Shown in pieces: positions 9,984 through 18,564 of a DNA stretch of 64,000 nucleotides; within the stretch, counting starts at the first letter, position 1; the number at the start of each line of letters is the position of its first letter. The DNA is from Pandoraea norimbergensis (GTDB lineage: Bacteria > Pseudomonadota > Gammaproteobacteria > Burkholderiales > Burkholderiaceae), in assembly GCF_001465545.3 (NCBI RefSeq), contig NZ_CP013480.3:434001-498000 (forward strand). Reading direction: 5' to 3'. Below the pieces are notes generated by a model. That model ran no database searches. It was not told where the DNA came from and worked only from the letters and a program-made list of their open reading frames with translations. Position numbers and translations under genes: made by a program.

Positions 9984-10459
9984 GTCGTGTGGGCCTGATT
10001 GGCGGCTTGAAAGGGATGGGGATGGGGAAGGGGCGTGTGAGCGGCAGCAACGACATGAACGGCAGCGCAGACCGCGCGCAGTTCACGCTCTCGCGCAGCT
10101 TCGTGTTTGAGGCGGCGCACACGCTGGCGCGGCGCGACATCGATCCGCCGAGCATCGACGCGAGCCGTCGCATTCATGGGCACAGCTACCGTGCGACGGT
10201 GGAAGTGACGGGCAAGCCGCAGGGCGAGACGGGCATGGTGCTCGACCTCGCCGTCTTCGACGCAGCGTTGGCGCAAGTGTGCGAGCGTCTGGATCACCGG
10301 CTGCTCGACGATGTGGCCGGGCTTGGGCCCGCCACGCTCGAGAACCTGTGCAGTTTCATCTGGCGCTCGCTGGCGCCGCGTCTTGTCGGACTCTCACGCG
10401 TGACCGTGAGCCGCGATGCGCGCGGTGATGCGTGTTCGCTCGTCATCGGTCCCGCATGA
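9980..10459 (+). CDS. QueD/PTPS-family protein with Ser in place of catalytic Cys
   Basis: 159 residues. The 6-carboxytetrahydropterin synthase fold is shown by [21 protein letters not shown] and LDHRLLDD, which carry the three zinc-binding His residues. In QueD the catalytic Cys sits four residues before HGH (CxxxHGH); here that position is Ser (SRRIHGH). It may be a paralogue with altered chemistry, perhaps a zinc-sparing or folate-related version made during zinc starvation; this is inference. Start overlaps the GTPase stop by ATGA. The first 35 residues are a Gly/Met-rich tail not seen in ordinary QueD. Confidence 0.82.
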   Translation: MSRVGLIGGLKGMGMGKGRVSGSNDMNGSADRAQFTLSRSFVFEAAHTLARRDIDPPSIDASRRIHGHSYRATVEVTGKPQGETGMVLDLAVFDAALAQVCERLDHRLLDDVAGLGPATLENLCSFIWRSLAPRLVGLSRVTVSRDARGDACSLVIGPA

Positions 10460-10486
10460 GCGCCGACAGGAGACAGGACGCATAAG

Positions 10487-10519
10487 AAAGCGGACGGCCC
10501 CGTGGGTACCGTCCGCTTT
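10487..10519. terminator. Bidirectional hairpin terminator after QueD paralogue
   Basis: AAAGCGGACGG (10487-10497) pairs with CCGTCCGCTTT (10509-10519) over an 11-base loop. The A and T ends give short U-runs in both directions, so it can serve the QueD-like gene and, from the other side, the pirin gene. Confidence 0.7.
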
Positions 10520-10585
10520 GCCTGATGCGTGATGCGTGATGCGTGACGCACGGCGAGTGATCGCCGTACGTCATGCCTCTGCGCC

Positions 10586-11305
10586 TTAGAAGTCAGGCGT
10601 TTCCACCGGGCGCAGATCGAACACCAGCACTTCGGCGTCCTTGCCCTTCGCGAGGGTGAGCGCGGTTTCTTCGCGCACCCGCACGCCGTCGCCTTCACCG
10701 AGCGCTACGCCGTTCAATTCCACACTGCCGCGTGCGACATGCACGTAGGCATAGCGGTTGGGCGCAATCGCCAGCGTGGCCGATTCGTCACCGTCGAACA
10801 GTCCGGCGTACACGCGCGCATCCTGATGGATGTGCAGCGAGTTGTCGGCGCCGTCCGGCGACATGATCAAGCGCAGACGGCCGCGCTTTTCTTCCGGCGA
10901 GAAACGCTGTTGCTGATACTCCGGCGTGATGCCTTTCTGGTTCGGCACGATCCAGATTTGCAGAAAGTGCACCGGCGTCGTCGGCGAGTGGTTGAACTCG
11001 CTGTGCGCTACGCCGCGTCCGGCACTCATCAACTGCACGTCACCCGGCTCGATCACCGAGCCCGTGCCCATCGTGTCCTTGTGTTCGAGCGCGCCTTCGA
11101 GCACGTACGAAAAGATCTCCATGTCGCGGTGCGGGTGCTTGCCGAAGCCTTGCGCCGGGGCCACGCGGTCGTCGTTGATCACGAGCAGGTCGGAGAAGCC
11201 GACTTGCTTCGGATCGTAATAGTTGGCGAACGAGAACGTGTGATGCGAGTTGAGCCAGCCGTGATTGGCAACGCCCCGGTCGGCAGCTTGTCTGATGTCC
11301 AGCAT
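10586..11305 (-). CDS. Pirin-family protein (YhaK-like)
   Basis: 239 residues. Typical pirin signatures: NYYDPKQVGFSDLLVINDD, GKHPHRDMEIFSYVLEGALEHKD with the metal-binding His pair, and SAGRGVAHSEFNHS. These give the bicupin fold; some homologues show quercetin dioxygenase activity, others act as redox or iron sensors. AAGGAG in front of the ATG at 11305 sets the start; the longer open frame to 11377 is not used. It stands alone on the minus strand, divergent from the PhzF-like gene, with an inverted repeat in the spacer. Confidence 0.9.
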   Translation of the reverse strand: MLDIRQAADRGVANHGWLNSHHTFSFANYYDPKQVGFSDLLVINDDRVAPAQGFGKHPHRDMEIFSYVLEGALEHKDTMGTGSVIEPGDVQLMSAGRGVAHSEFNHSPTTPVHFLQIWIVPNQKGITPEYQQQRFSPEEKRGRLRLIMSPDGADNSLHIHQDARVYAGLFDGDESATLAIAPNRYAYVHVARGSVELNGVALGEGDGVRVREETALTLAKGKDAEVLVFDLRPVETPDF

Positions 11306-11698
11306 GTTCGGCTCCTTGGTGTTCGTCGATTCGGTTCGAATCAGTGAGAGGCGGTGTTGTTTGCCTCGATGACTCACATTTTAGGGTCCCCAACGAGAAC
11401 TACAATCCGCCTGAATGGCGAATGATTGTCATGTGTTAGGTGACAATTGTCGTGCCGCGAATTAACGGGATTTCCGTGTGAAGGCCGGATAAATCTGAGT
11501 CGAGCGGTGAGATTTGCCGAAAAGTCGCGTGAAATCGGCAAAGACGTGCGGCCGATGCGCGCGTTGACGCACGATGTGCGAGACTACGAGCCTTCTTTCG
11601 CATGGCAGACCGGTCGCCCTGCGAGGCTGCTGGCCTCGTTAGTCACGCCGGCCCTGTCGGCCCTGTCAGCCTGACCGCCCCCACTCTGGAGATTCGTC
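11306..11698. other. Spacer between pirin and PhzF-like genes, with inverted repeat
   Basis: About 390 bases between divergent genes with no credible gene. ATTGTCA (11425-11431) and TGACAAT (11441-11447) form a 7-9-7 inverted repeat, a typical operator layout for TetR, GntR or MarR-type repressors. It lies 120 bases upstream of the pirin start and 250 bases upstream of the PhzF-like start. No regulator gene is adjacent. Confidence 0.4.
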
Positions 11699-12568
11699 AT
11701 GAGCCGCACCTTTGCCTTTCGTATCGTCAACGTTTTCGCCGAAACCACGTTCGGCGGCAATCCGCTGTGTGTCTTCGAAGACGCGCGAGGCATGAGCGAC
11801 GACGAAATGCGAGCGTTGGCGCGACAGTTCAATCTGTCCGAGACGACGTTTATCCTGCCCTCGGAGACCGCTGACGCGCACGTGCGTATCTTCACGCCCG
11901 GCTACGAAATGCGTTTTGCCGGTCACCCGACGCTGGGCACGGCCCACGTGCTGCGCTCGATTCGTAACCTCGGCGACGCGGTGACGCTGCAATTCGCCGC
12001 GGGTCTCGTGCCGGTGCAGGCCGAAGGCGATCATTGGACGCTCACGGCACCGTCGCATGGCGAACCGAAGATCGAGAAGGCACACGAAGCCGATGCCGAC
12101 ATCGCGGCGCTCGTGCGTCTGTCGCGTGACGATCTGGCGCAATCGCCGCAGTGGGTCGATACCGGTGCCGATCAGTTGCTGATTCCGCTGAAGAGTGCCG
12201 ATGCGGTGGCCCGTGCAACGCCGGACAGCGCGCGGCTGGAACGCTGGCCGCTCTCGAGCCTCGAGCGCAAGACGGGTTATGTGTTTTCCATCGATGAGAA
12301 TCACGGCGGCGAGCTGGAAGTGACGGCGCGCTACTTCTTCACCACGCAAGGCGGCGGCGTGAGCGAAGACCCGGGTACGGGCTCGGCCTGCGCAAACTTG
12401 GGTGGCTGGCTGATCGGGCAGGGCTATCCGCTGCCGGTGCGTGCGCGCGTGTCGCAAGGTGACGCGATCGAGCGTCCGTGCCGCCTGACGCTGGAAGTGA
12501 CGGCCGATCGTCAGATTCGCGTCGGCGGTAACGTGATCGAACTCGCGCGCGGCGAAGTCAGCCTGTAA
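11699..12568 (+). CDS. PhzF-family isomerase-like protein
   Basis: 289 residues with the diagnostic PhzF start FRIVNVFAETTFGGNPLCVF, the active-site region FNLSETTFILP, and GHPTLGTAHVL plus GSACANLGGWL in the second half, where substrate is held between two like domains. PhzF enzymes isomerise trans-2,3-dihydro-3-hydroxyanthranilate in phenazine synthesis, but most homologues outside phz clusters have unknown substrates, and there is no phz cluster here. Shine-Dalgarno GGAGA precedes the ATG. Confidence 0.9.
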   Translation: MSRTFAFRIVNVFAETTFGGNPLCVFEDARGMSDDEMRALARQFNLSETTFILPSETADAHVRIFTPGYEMRFAGHPTLGTAHVLRSIRNLGDAVTLQFAAGLVPVQAEGDHWTLTAPSHGEPKIEKAHEADADIAALVRLSRDDLAQSPQWVDTGADQLLIPLKSADAVARATPDSARLERWPLSSLERKTGYVFSIDENHGGELEVTARYFFTTQGGGVSEDPGTGSACANLGGWLIGQGYPLPVRARVSQGDAIERPCRLTLEVTADRQIRVGGNVIELARGEVSL

Positions 12569-12610
12569 TTGTTTGCGAATTGTTTGCGAATTGTTTGCGA
12601 ATCGTTTGCG
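12567..12610. repeat. Four tandem 11-bp repeats AATTGTTTGCG
   Basis: Units at 12567-12577, 12578-12588, 12589-12599 and 12600-12610; the fourth has C for T (AATCGTTTGCG). The array begins inside the TAA stop of the PhzF-like gene and fills the gap to the YigZ-like gene. The 11-bp period is about one helical turn. It could be replication slippage or a helically phased binding array. Confidence 0.8.
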
Positions 12611-12656
12611 AGCGTCGCAGGGCAGTCGTGCCCTGGACGCAGGGAGAATTCAACGG

Positions 12657-13235
12657 ATGTACGCATTGGCAGCACCGGTCGAGACCGAGCTGGAAATCAG
12701 GAAGAGCCGGTTTATTGGCATTGTCATGCCCGTGGCATCCCGCGAGGTGGCAATGCGCGAACTCGACGCGCTGCGCGTGCGTTATCCCAACGCAACGCAT
12801 TACTGCTGGGTGTTGTTGTGCGAGGGGGCGTCGGGTTTTGACGACGACGGGGAGCCGGGTGGCACGGCGGCCAAGCCCATGTACAACGTGCTGATGCACA
12901 AGGAACTGGCCAATGTGCTGGCCGTGGTGGTGCGCTACTACGGTGGTATCAAACTCGGTGCGGGCGGCCTGACCCGCGCGTACGGACAGGCGGTGAGCGA
13001 AGCGTTGAAGCTTGCGACGCTCACCGCCGTCGAGCCGATGGCGGAGCCGAGTTACCGTTGCAGCTTCGCGCATGAAGCGCCGCTGCGCCGGATTGCCGAG
13101 CGTCACGCGGCCACCGTGCTGGATGTCAGCTATGACGACGGCGTGACGCTACGGCTGAGTCTCAAGGCGCGCGATGTCGACGCGTTCGAGGCCGACGCTA
13201 CCGAAGCGCTCAGCGGCGGACTCGAACGGGTCTAG
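12657..13235 (+). CDS. YigZ/IMPACT-family protein
   Basis: 192 residues. N-terminal UPF0029/IMPACT domain with IRKSRFIGIVMPV, FDDDGEPGGTAAKPM and VVVRYYGGIKLGAGGLTRAY, the family's hallmarks; a C-terminal ferredoxin-like domain (DUF1949) follows. Function in bacteria is poorly defined; eukaryotic IMPACT acts on GCN2-dependent translation control. AGGGAGA lies about ten bases before the ATG at 12657, fixing the start downstream of the tandem repeat. It converges with the copper cluster at 13334. Confidence 0.9.
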   Translation: MYALAAPVETELEIRKSRFIGIVMPVASREVAMRELDALRVRYPNATHYCWVLLCEGASGFDDDGEPGGTAAKPMYNVLMHKELANVLAVVVRYYGGIKLGAGGLTRAYGQAVSEALKLATLTAVEPMAEPSYRCSFAHEAPLRRIAERHAATVLDVSYDDGVTLRLSLKARDVDAFEADATEALSGGLERV

Positions 13236-13333
13236 GCAAGGCGCGGTCTGCGCCGAAAGACCTCGGCAAACAGGTCCCTGTGCATTGCCGACATCGCGGT
13301 GGCGGATGCCCGCGCACCGCACATTCCTCCCAA

Positions 13334-13927
13334 TTACCGAACGTTGATGACGCCGCGCATGCCGGCTTCGTAATGGCCCGGTTCCAGACACGCGAAGTCC
13401 ACCGTGCCGGCTTGCGTGAAATGCCACACGAGCGTCTTTTGCTGGCCCGGCTCGACGGTGACCGCGTTGGCCTCAGCGTGCGACATGCCGGGCATCTGCT
13501 GCATCATCTTCGCGTGTTCGGTGAGCGACGCTGCCGTGCCCAACATCATCTCGTGACGAATCTTGCCGCTGTTGGTCACGACGAAGCGCACCGTATCGCC
13601 ACGGCGCACCGTGAGCGTGCCGGGCGAGAATCGCATGGAGTCGCGCATGTCGACTTCGACGGTGCGCGTTGCCTGCGCCGCGTCGCCCGCTTCACCGATG
13701 TTGGTCGCGGCACCGTCGCCGTGCGCGTGCTGCATGTTGTGCATCGAGTGCGGATCATCGGCAAACGCCGGTGCCGCCGAAACACTCAGCCCCAGCGCAG
13801 CCACCGGAATCAGCAAGCGGGCGACATGACGCAATGGCATGCGCACGGACAAAGGCGACTGGGGAAGACCAACAAACTGACGAACGAACTGACGGCGGAT
13901 CTGACGGAAATTGGACGAGCGAATCAT
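13334..13927 (-). CDS. Secreted cupredoxin-domain protein
   Basis: 197 residues: Arg-rich start, signal peptide ending near SAAPAFA, a His/Met patch (DPHSMHNMQHAHGD), then a plastocyanin-like domain. Type 1 copper ligands are visible as the His in KIRHEMMLG and Cys-His-Met in FACLEPGHYEAGM. The Met-rich insertion MMQQMPGMSH may bind extra Cu(I). The start at 13927 overlaps the multicopper oxidase stop by ATGA. As the last gene of the copper unit it may pass electrons to or copper from the oxidase in the periplasm. Confidence 0.88.
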   Translation of the reverse strand: MIRSSNFRQIRRQFVRQFVGLPQSPLSVRMPLRHVARLLIPVAALGLSVSAAPAFADDPHSMHNMQHAHGDGAATNIGEAGDAAQATRTVEVDMRDSMRFSPGTLTVRRGDTVRFVVTNSGKIRHEMMLGTAASLTEHAKMMQQMPGMSHAEANAVTVEPGQQKTLVWHFTQAGTVDFACLEPGHYEAGMRGVINVR

Positions 13928-15282
13928 GATTTGCCTCCGGTAACGGGCGGACGTTGAGAAGAAGGTGAAGCTGAGGGCAGGGTCGACGTATCGCCCTGCC
14001 ACGCACGCGCGACTGAGCCGCGCGGCGCGCCGGGCTTCTGGGCATACCAGCCGGGATCGCGATAACTGTCTCGCGGCTGGTCGCGCCGCACTTTTACGGT
14101 GGTGAACATGCCACCCATTTCGATCGGCCCATACGGACCGGTGCCGGTCATCATCGGCAGCGTGTTCTCGGGCAGTGGCATCTCCATGCCGTTCATCGAG
14201 CCTCCGGTTTCTCCCATCGCCATATAGTCGGGAATGATGCGCGCAATCTTGCCGGCGATGTCGCGTTGATTCACGCCGAGCATGGTGGGCACCTCATGTC
14301 CCATGGGGTTCATCGTATGGTGCGATTTGTGGCAATGGAAGGCCCAGTCGCCCAGCTCCGTTGCATCGAACTCGATGGTGCGCATCTGGCCGACAGCGAC
14401 GTCGGTCGTCACTTCCGGCCACTGCGCCGACGGGGGCACCCAGCCACCGTCGGTGCCCGTCACCTTGAACTCGTGACCGTGCAGGTGGATCGGGTGATTG
14501 GTCATCGTCAGATTGCCCACGCGAATGCGCACGCGGTCTCCCTGTCGCGCCACCATCGGGTCGATGCCCGGAAACGCGCGGCTATTCCATGTCCAGAGGT
14601 TGAAGTCGGTCATCTCGTTCACGCGCGGCGTGCGGGTGCCCGGGTCGATCGCATACGCGTTGATGAGAAACACGTAGTCGCGGTCGACGGGCATCGCCGC
14701 CGGATCTTTCGGATGCGTGACCCAGAAGCCCATCAACCCCATCGCCATCTGCATCATCTCGTCGGCATGCGGGTGATACATGAACGTGCCCGCACGCTTG
14801 GCTTCGAACTCGTAGACGTAGGTCTGCCCCGGGGCAATCGCGCGCTGATTGAGACCCGCCACGCCATCCATGCCATTGGGCAAGCGTTGACCGTGCCAAT
14901 GCACGCTCGTCGCTTCGGGCAGGCGATTGGTCACGTAGAGCCGCACGCGGTCGCCTTCCACGACTTCGATGGTCGGCCCCGGACTCTGGCCGTTGTAACC
15001 CCACAGATTCGCCTGCATGCCGGGCGCAATCTCGCGCACGACGGGCTCGGCAATCAGATGGAATTCCTTCACGCCATTGCGCATGCGCCACGGTAGTGTC
15101 CAGCCGTTGAGCGTGACGACGGGCCGGTATGGGCGTCCATTGGGTGGCGCGTGCGGCGTCGCGGTGCTGGCGTCGCTGCGCGTCGCCGCTTCGGGGATCG
15201 CCGCGAGACTGGTTCGCTCGATGGCGGTCGCGCCCATCACGGCCAGACTCGCGTCACGCAGGAATCGTCGACGTGAAGTCAT
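13924..15282 (-). CDS. Tat-exported multicopper oxidase
   Basis: 452 residues. The N-terminus SRRRFLRDAS is a twin-arginine signal. Copper sites are SVHWHGQR, YHPHADE, HPIHLHGHEF and the Cys-containing HCHKSHHTMNPMGHE, the order expected in CopA/CueO-like cupric/cuprous oxidases. A Met-rich segment (MAMGETGGSMNGMEMPLPE) near the C-terminus probably binds Cu(I). It oxidises Cu(I) to less toxic Cu(II) in the periplasm. Both ends are coupled by ATGA: start with the TolC-like gene, stop with the cupredoxin. Confidence 0.92.
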   Translation of the reverse strand: MTSRRRFLRDASLAVMGATAIERTSLAAIPEAATRSDASTATPHAPPNGRPYRPVVTLNGWTLPWRMRNGVKEFHLIAEPVVREIAPGMQANLWGYNGQSPGPTIEVVEGDRVRLYVTNRLPEATSVHWHGQRLPNGMDGVAGLNQRAIAPGQTYVYEFEAKRAGTFMYHPHADEMMQMAMGLMGFWVTHPKDPAAMPVDRDYVFLINAYAIDPGTRTPRVNEMTDFNLWTWNSRAFPGIDPMVARQGDRVRIRVGNLTMTNHPIHLHGHEFKVTGTDGGWVPPSAQWPEVTTDVAVGQMRTIEFDATELGDWAFHCHKSHHTMNPMGHEVPTMLGVNQRDIAGKIARIIPDYMAMGETGGSMNGMEMPLPENTLPMMTGTGPYGPIEMGGMFTTVKVRRDQPRDSYRDPGWYAQKPGAPRGSVARAWQGDTSTLPSASPSSQRPPVTGGKS

Positions 15283-16643
15283 GCGCCACCTCCCAAGCTT
15301 TCACGCAATGCCGCATCGGCCAGCCAGTAGTCTGCGGTGGCGTCGATGTAGGCGAGTACGGTGTCGCGCTGTTCGCGGGCATCCGTGAGTAAGTCGAACA
15401 CGCTGGACAGCATGCCGTTGTAACGCAACAGCATTTCGTCGGAGACACGCTGGCGCAGCGGCAAGACCGTCACGCGATAGTGCTCGGCGATGTCCCACGC
15501 GGCGAGGGTCTGCGCACGGCGCGTGCGCACATCTGCGCGCGCGGCAACGGCGGTGTCGGCCAGCCGGTCGACGCGCTGCCGATAGCGTGCCTCCGCACCC
15601 GCGACACGTGCGGTGCCCCAGTCGAAGAGCGGCACTTCGAGCGAAATCTCGTAGCCACGTTCGTTGGGCGAGCCTGTGGCGCTGTTGTCGCGATAGGACG
15701 TGTCGAGCACATTGATAAAGCGTGTTGCCTGCGTGAGCCCGAGGTCGCTTGCCGTGGCGTCGAGTGCTGCGCGCGCCGCGTTGATGTCGGGGCGCTCACG
15801 CATCGCCTGCGCTTCGGCATCGGACCACGCCGGACGCGTGCGAGGCAATGACGGCAGGCGCGCAGGCAACGTGAACGTAAGCTGCTGACCCCATAGCCCC
15901 ATCTGCCGGGCGAGTTGCTCGCGTGCCGTGTTGGCCTGCTCGCGGGCACGGGCCAGCCGCGCAGCGGTATCGGCGTAGACAAGGTTTTCCTGCGTACGGC
16001 GCATCGCGCTGAAGTTGCCCGCACGCGCCATGCCGTCGGCCAGTTCGCTGGCGGCCTGCGTGGCGAGACTCGTCTGTTCGAGAATCTGCACGCGCTCCTG
16101 AGCGGCGACCGCCTCGACCCACGCCCGCCGGGTAAGCGTGGCCTGTTCGATGATCGCTTGCGTCACTTGTGCCTGCACTTGGGCGAACCGTCGCGCTTCG
16201 ACACGTGACGCGAGCGGCATCGTCAGCACACGCACGAAGTCGATACCCCACGTGCGCTCGATCGAGATGTCGCCACCGCCTTGTACGCGCTGAAAGGCAA
16301 AGCGCGGGTTGGGCAGGCGGCCCGCTTGCACCAGCGAGGCTTCGGCGATGCCGAGTTCCGCATAGGTGGCCTGTAAGCCGCGATGGTTGATGAGCGTGAG
16401 TTGCACCGCCGTGTCGATGTCGAGGGGCTTGGCGAGCAGGGCATCGCGCTGTTCGGCGAGCGCTTGCGTGGTGGCGTCGTCGCGCGCCCAGACGGCCGAT
16501 TTCCCCAGCCGCTGTTGTGCTGCCTGCGCGACCGGCGTGAAGCCACCATCGTCGCTGAAGGTGGCGCAACCGGTAAGGGCTAACGCGGCGAGTGAGATGA
16601 GCGCACCTTGGGTGCGGCGGTGAAGGCGAATGGATGGCGTCAT
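15279..16643 (-). CDS. TolC-family outer-membrane lipoprotein
   Basis: 454 residues with a lipoprotein signal ending LALTGC. The rest is long alpha-helical segments with two OEP repeats, as in outer-membrane efflux channels such as CusC. No inner-membrane pump or membrane-fusion protein is encoded nearby, so it either borrows one from elsewhere or does something other than classical efflux. ATGA overlaps link it to the His/Met-rich gene upstream and to the oxidase downstream. Confidence 0.9.
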   Translation of the reverse strand: MTPSIRLHRRTQGALISLAALALTGCATFSDDGGFTPVAQAAQQRLGKSAVWARDDATTQALAEQRDALLAKPLDIDTAVQLTLINHRGLQATYAELGIAEASLVQAGRLPNPRFAFQRVQGGGDISIERTWGIDFVRVLTMPLASRVEARRFAQVQAQVTQAIIEQATLTRRAWVEAVAAQERVQILEQTSLATQAASELADGMARAGNFSAMRRTQENLVYADTAARLARAREQANTAREQLARQMGLWGQQLTFTLPARLPSLPRTRPAWSDAEAQAMRERPDINAARAALDATASDLGLTQATRFINVLDTSYRDNSATGSPNERGYEISLEVPLFDWGTARVAGAEARYRQRVDRLADTAVAARADVRTRRAQTLAAWDIAEHYRVTVLPLRQRVSDEMLLRYNGMLSSVFDLLTDAREQRDTVLAYIDATADYWLADAALRESLGGGA

Positions 16644-17125
16644 CGCGTGCCCCCGCTCATGGAATGCCCAGCGTGTGGGTCTGCCGTGGCTGCCGGTGAT
16701 GTTGCGTCCATCGTGGCGTGCCCCGTGTGGCTGGGTGCAGCAGGAGGTGTGGCTGATGACGGTGTCATCGCCCCATGTCCGGCGTGGGCGCCGGACGCCG
16801 CCGGCGTTGCCGGCATCGGCATCGCGTGATTCATTGCACCGTGATCCATCTGGCCACCGCCGGACACGCTGGCATTCACTGCACGCCAGTTTCCGGGCGG
16901 CACGGAGAGCGCGGGGCGGGCAAAGTCATGCAGCACACCGGGGGCCGCGGATGGCCCGGCAGGCGCGTCCGGATTTGCAGGGTCGTAAGTTGCCGTCGCA
17001 GCAGAAGCCTGCGACGCGCCAGCGGGATCGGTCGCCGCGTGCGCAGGTGGCGCGCTGAACGCATACGCCACCGATAGCGCGGCTGGCACGGTGAGCGCGT
17101 GCCGTCGCAAAGAGAGAAGCATCAT
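16640..17125 (-). CDS. Secreted His/Met-rich protein of the copper operon
   Basis: 161 residues: signal peptide ending AHAA, a low-complexity Ala/Pro region, then repeated metal-binding-like blocks MDHGAMNHAMPM, HAGHGAM, HTGHATM and HAGHSM. I recognise no named domain. Periplasmic copper buffering is likely from the composition and from being the first gene of the operon, coupled by ATGA to the TolC-like gene. Start could also be the second Met at 17122. Confidence 0.75.
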   Translation of the reverse strand: MMLLSLRRHALTVPAALSVAYAFSAPPAHAATDPAGASQASAATATYDPANPDAPAGPSAAPGVLHDFARPALSVPPGNWRAVNASVSGGGQMDHGAMNHAMPMPATPAASGAHAGHGAMTPSSATPPAAPSHTGHATMDATSPAATADPHAGHSMSGGTR

Positions 17126-17296
17126 CGAAAGACTCGTCGAGCATGACGATGGTCGCGCTCATCGGTTCACGACGAGGCAGCGGACATCGCAAGTTCATCT
17201 GACGAACGGACGTGTCGAGCGCACCGCAAGCGATCGCTGAAAGCGCGCGTGGCGGGGCAGACGTCGGTTCGAACGGGAACAGTGACGGCGAGCGGT

Positions 17297-17314
17297 GCGC
17301 AAATTTAGCGCAAA
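17297..17314 (-). promoter_or_regulatory. Direct repeat TTTGCGC upstream of the copper operon
   Basis: On the minus strand TTTGCGC-TAAA-TTTGCGC gives two 7-mers 11 bases apart, about 170 bases upstream of the first copper gene. Direct repeats at one helical turn are usual for OmpR-family response regulators such as CopR. No such regulator gene is in the window, so this is a candidate only. Confidence 0.35.
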
Positions 17315-17332
17315 CGTTACACCGTCAGAAAC

Positions 17333-17806
17333 TCAGACGAGGGTGGCTTTCGGAGGGCGTTCCAGCGCGGCAACGAACGCGCTGGCGGCGGACGTGCGCA
17401 GGAACGGGATGGCGGTGGACGGCTGGGCGTCCGGCGTGCGAAGCGCCAGACTTTGCGGCAGTGCCGTGCACACGACGCACGCGGCGCATGCCGAGCAACT
17501 GGCGTGATGCGAGTGCTGCGTGGCCGTGTCAGACGAGGTGTTGTGACCGGCAGCGTGAAGCGTCGCGTCATGGGTGCCGTCGGAGGCCGACATCGCGTCA
17601 TGCGACATACCGCCCATCGCGTGATGCATCGTGCCATCGGCCATGACGGAATCGTTGTGCGCCATCGCAACCATCGGCGTGGCAAGTTGCGCCACGCTTT
17701 GCACGGGCGAACCCGGCGCGCAATGCGTGCGCAGCGCGGCCAGTGCCTGTAACGGCAAGGTCACGCACAACAGCCACAGCACGAGGAGTTTGCGCCAGCG
17801 ATTCAT
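17333..17806 (-). CDS. DUF2946/CopL-like small exported protein
   Basis: 157 residues: an N-terminal signal or membrane segment (KLLVLWLLCVTLPLQALAAL), a His/Met-rich middle (MHHAMGGMSHDAM, THDATLHAAGHN, SHHASC), a Cys cluster CSACAACVVCT and a hydrophobic tail. This layout matches the DUF2946 proteins found in copper-resistance loci. It lies upstream of the copper operon on the same strand, about 200 bases away. Start chosen at the first ATG before the signal segment; the longer open frame upstream is not supported. Confidence 0.7.
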   Translation of the reverse strand: MNRWRKLLVLWLLCVTLPLQALAALRTHCAPGSPVQSVAQLATPMVAMAHNDSVMADGTMHHAMGGMSHDAMSASDGTHDATLHAAGHNTSSDTATQHSHHASCSACAACVVCTALPQSLALRTPDAQPSTAIPFLRTSAASAFVAALERPPKATLV

Positions 17807-17931
17807 GCCGCGCAGTCTAGCATTGCCGGTAGGCCGCTCGCAAATGGACGGAAATACGGGCAGACGAACGCGTCGAATTCGATGGCCATGCCGGGCATGC
17901 GCGGCATGGGCGGCATGGGCGGCGCCCAGCC

Positions 17932-18336
17932 TCAGTGTTCGAACAGATGGAACGACTCGAAGTGCGTGCGCCGGCGCGAGAGCGCGACCAGATTGACGAC
18001 ACACACGACGGCCACGAGCACGAACAGCGGTGCGGAGACTTCGATCGTATCGCTCGCAAGAAACGACACCAGCGTGAGCGCCACCATCAACCCCAGCAAG
18101 ACCCATTGCAGGCACGCGGCCAGTCGCAGATGCCGCTCCGATTGTGCGACCAGTACGACCAGCGAAACGTAGAACGGCGCGGCCAGCAACGCCAGGGTGA
18201 ATATGGCGAGCAGCACGCCGAGCACGCTGGCGAGCATTTCGTGCCCGTCGGCGGCGCTCGCTTGCACGCCCACCACGGTGGCGGCAGCGAGGTAGAGCAG
18301 CATCAGACCATCAAGAATGATCGCGAGTCGGTTCAT
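17932..18336 (-). CDS. Small four-helix inner-membrane protein, unknown
   Basis: 134 residues with four hydrophobic segments (about 8-25, 38-62, 77-95 and 101-118) and a basic, His-containing tail (RRRTHFESFHLFEH). I do not recognise the family. GGAGAGATGTC before the ATG is a good ribosome site. It sits next to the copper-related genes, but nothing in the sequence ties it to copper except the terminal His residues. Confidence 0.7.
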   Translation of the reverse strand: MNRLAIILDGLMLLYLAAATVVGVQASAADGHEMLASVLGVLLAIFTLALLAAPFYVSLVVLVAQSERHLRLAACLQWVLLGLMVALTLVSFLASDTIEVSAPLFVLVAVVCVVNLVALSRRRTHFESFHLFEH

Positions 18337-18564
18337 GACATCTCTCCGACAGGGGGAGGGCGGAGGTCATATCGCCCCGCACGACAGGGGCGGGGGCCGG
18401 TAGCAGTCAGACAATACGGTGGAGGCTCAGGTGCCCGGCGCGTCGCCAGTCAAGCGGCGCGCCGGCAGACCAGACTAGTCGCGCTTTGCGATAACGCTGT
18501 GACAACGCGATATCGAAAAAGTGGCACGTCTCGCCTCATGGATGAGATGCCGGACACGCCGCCG

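Noticed and set aside
17882..17940. Met-Gly repeat encoded on the plus strand (MPGMRGMGGMGG)
   Set aside because: No ribosome site, and the frame runs into a region antisense to the four-helix protein gene.
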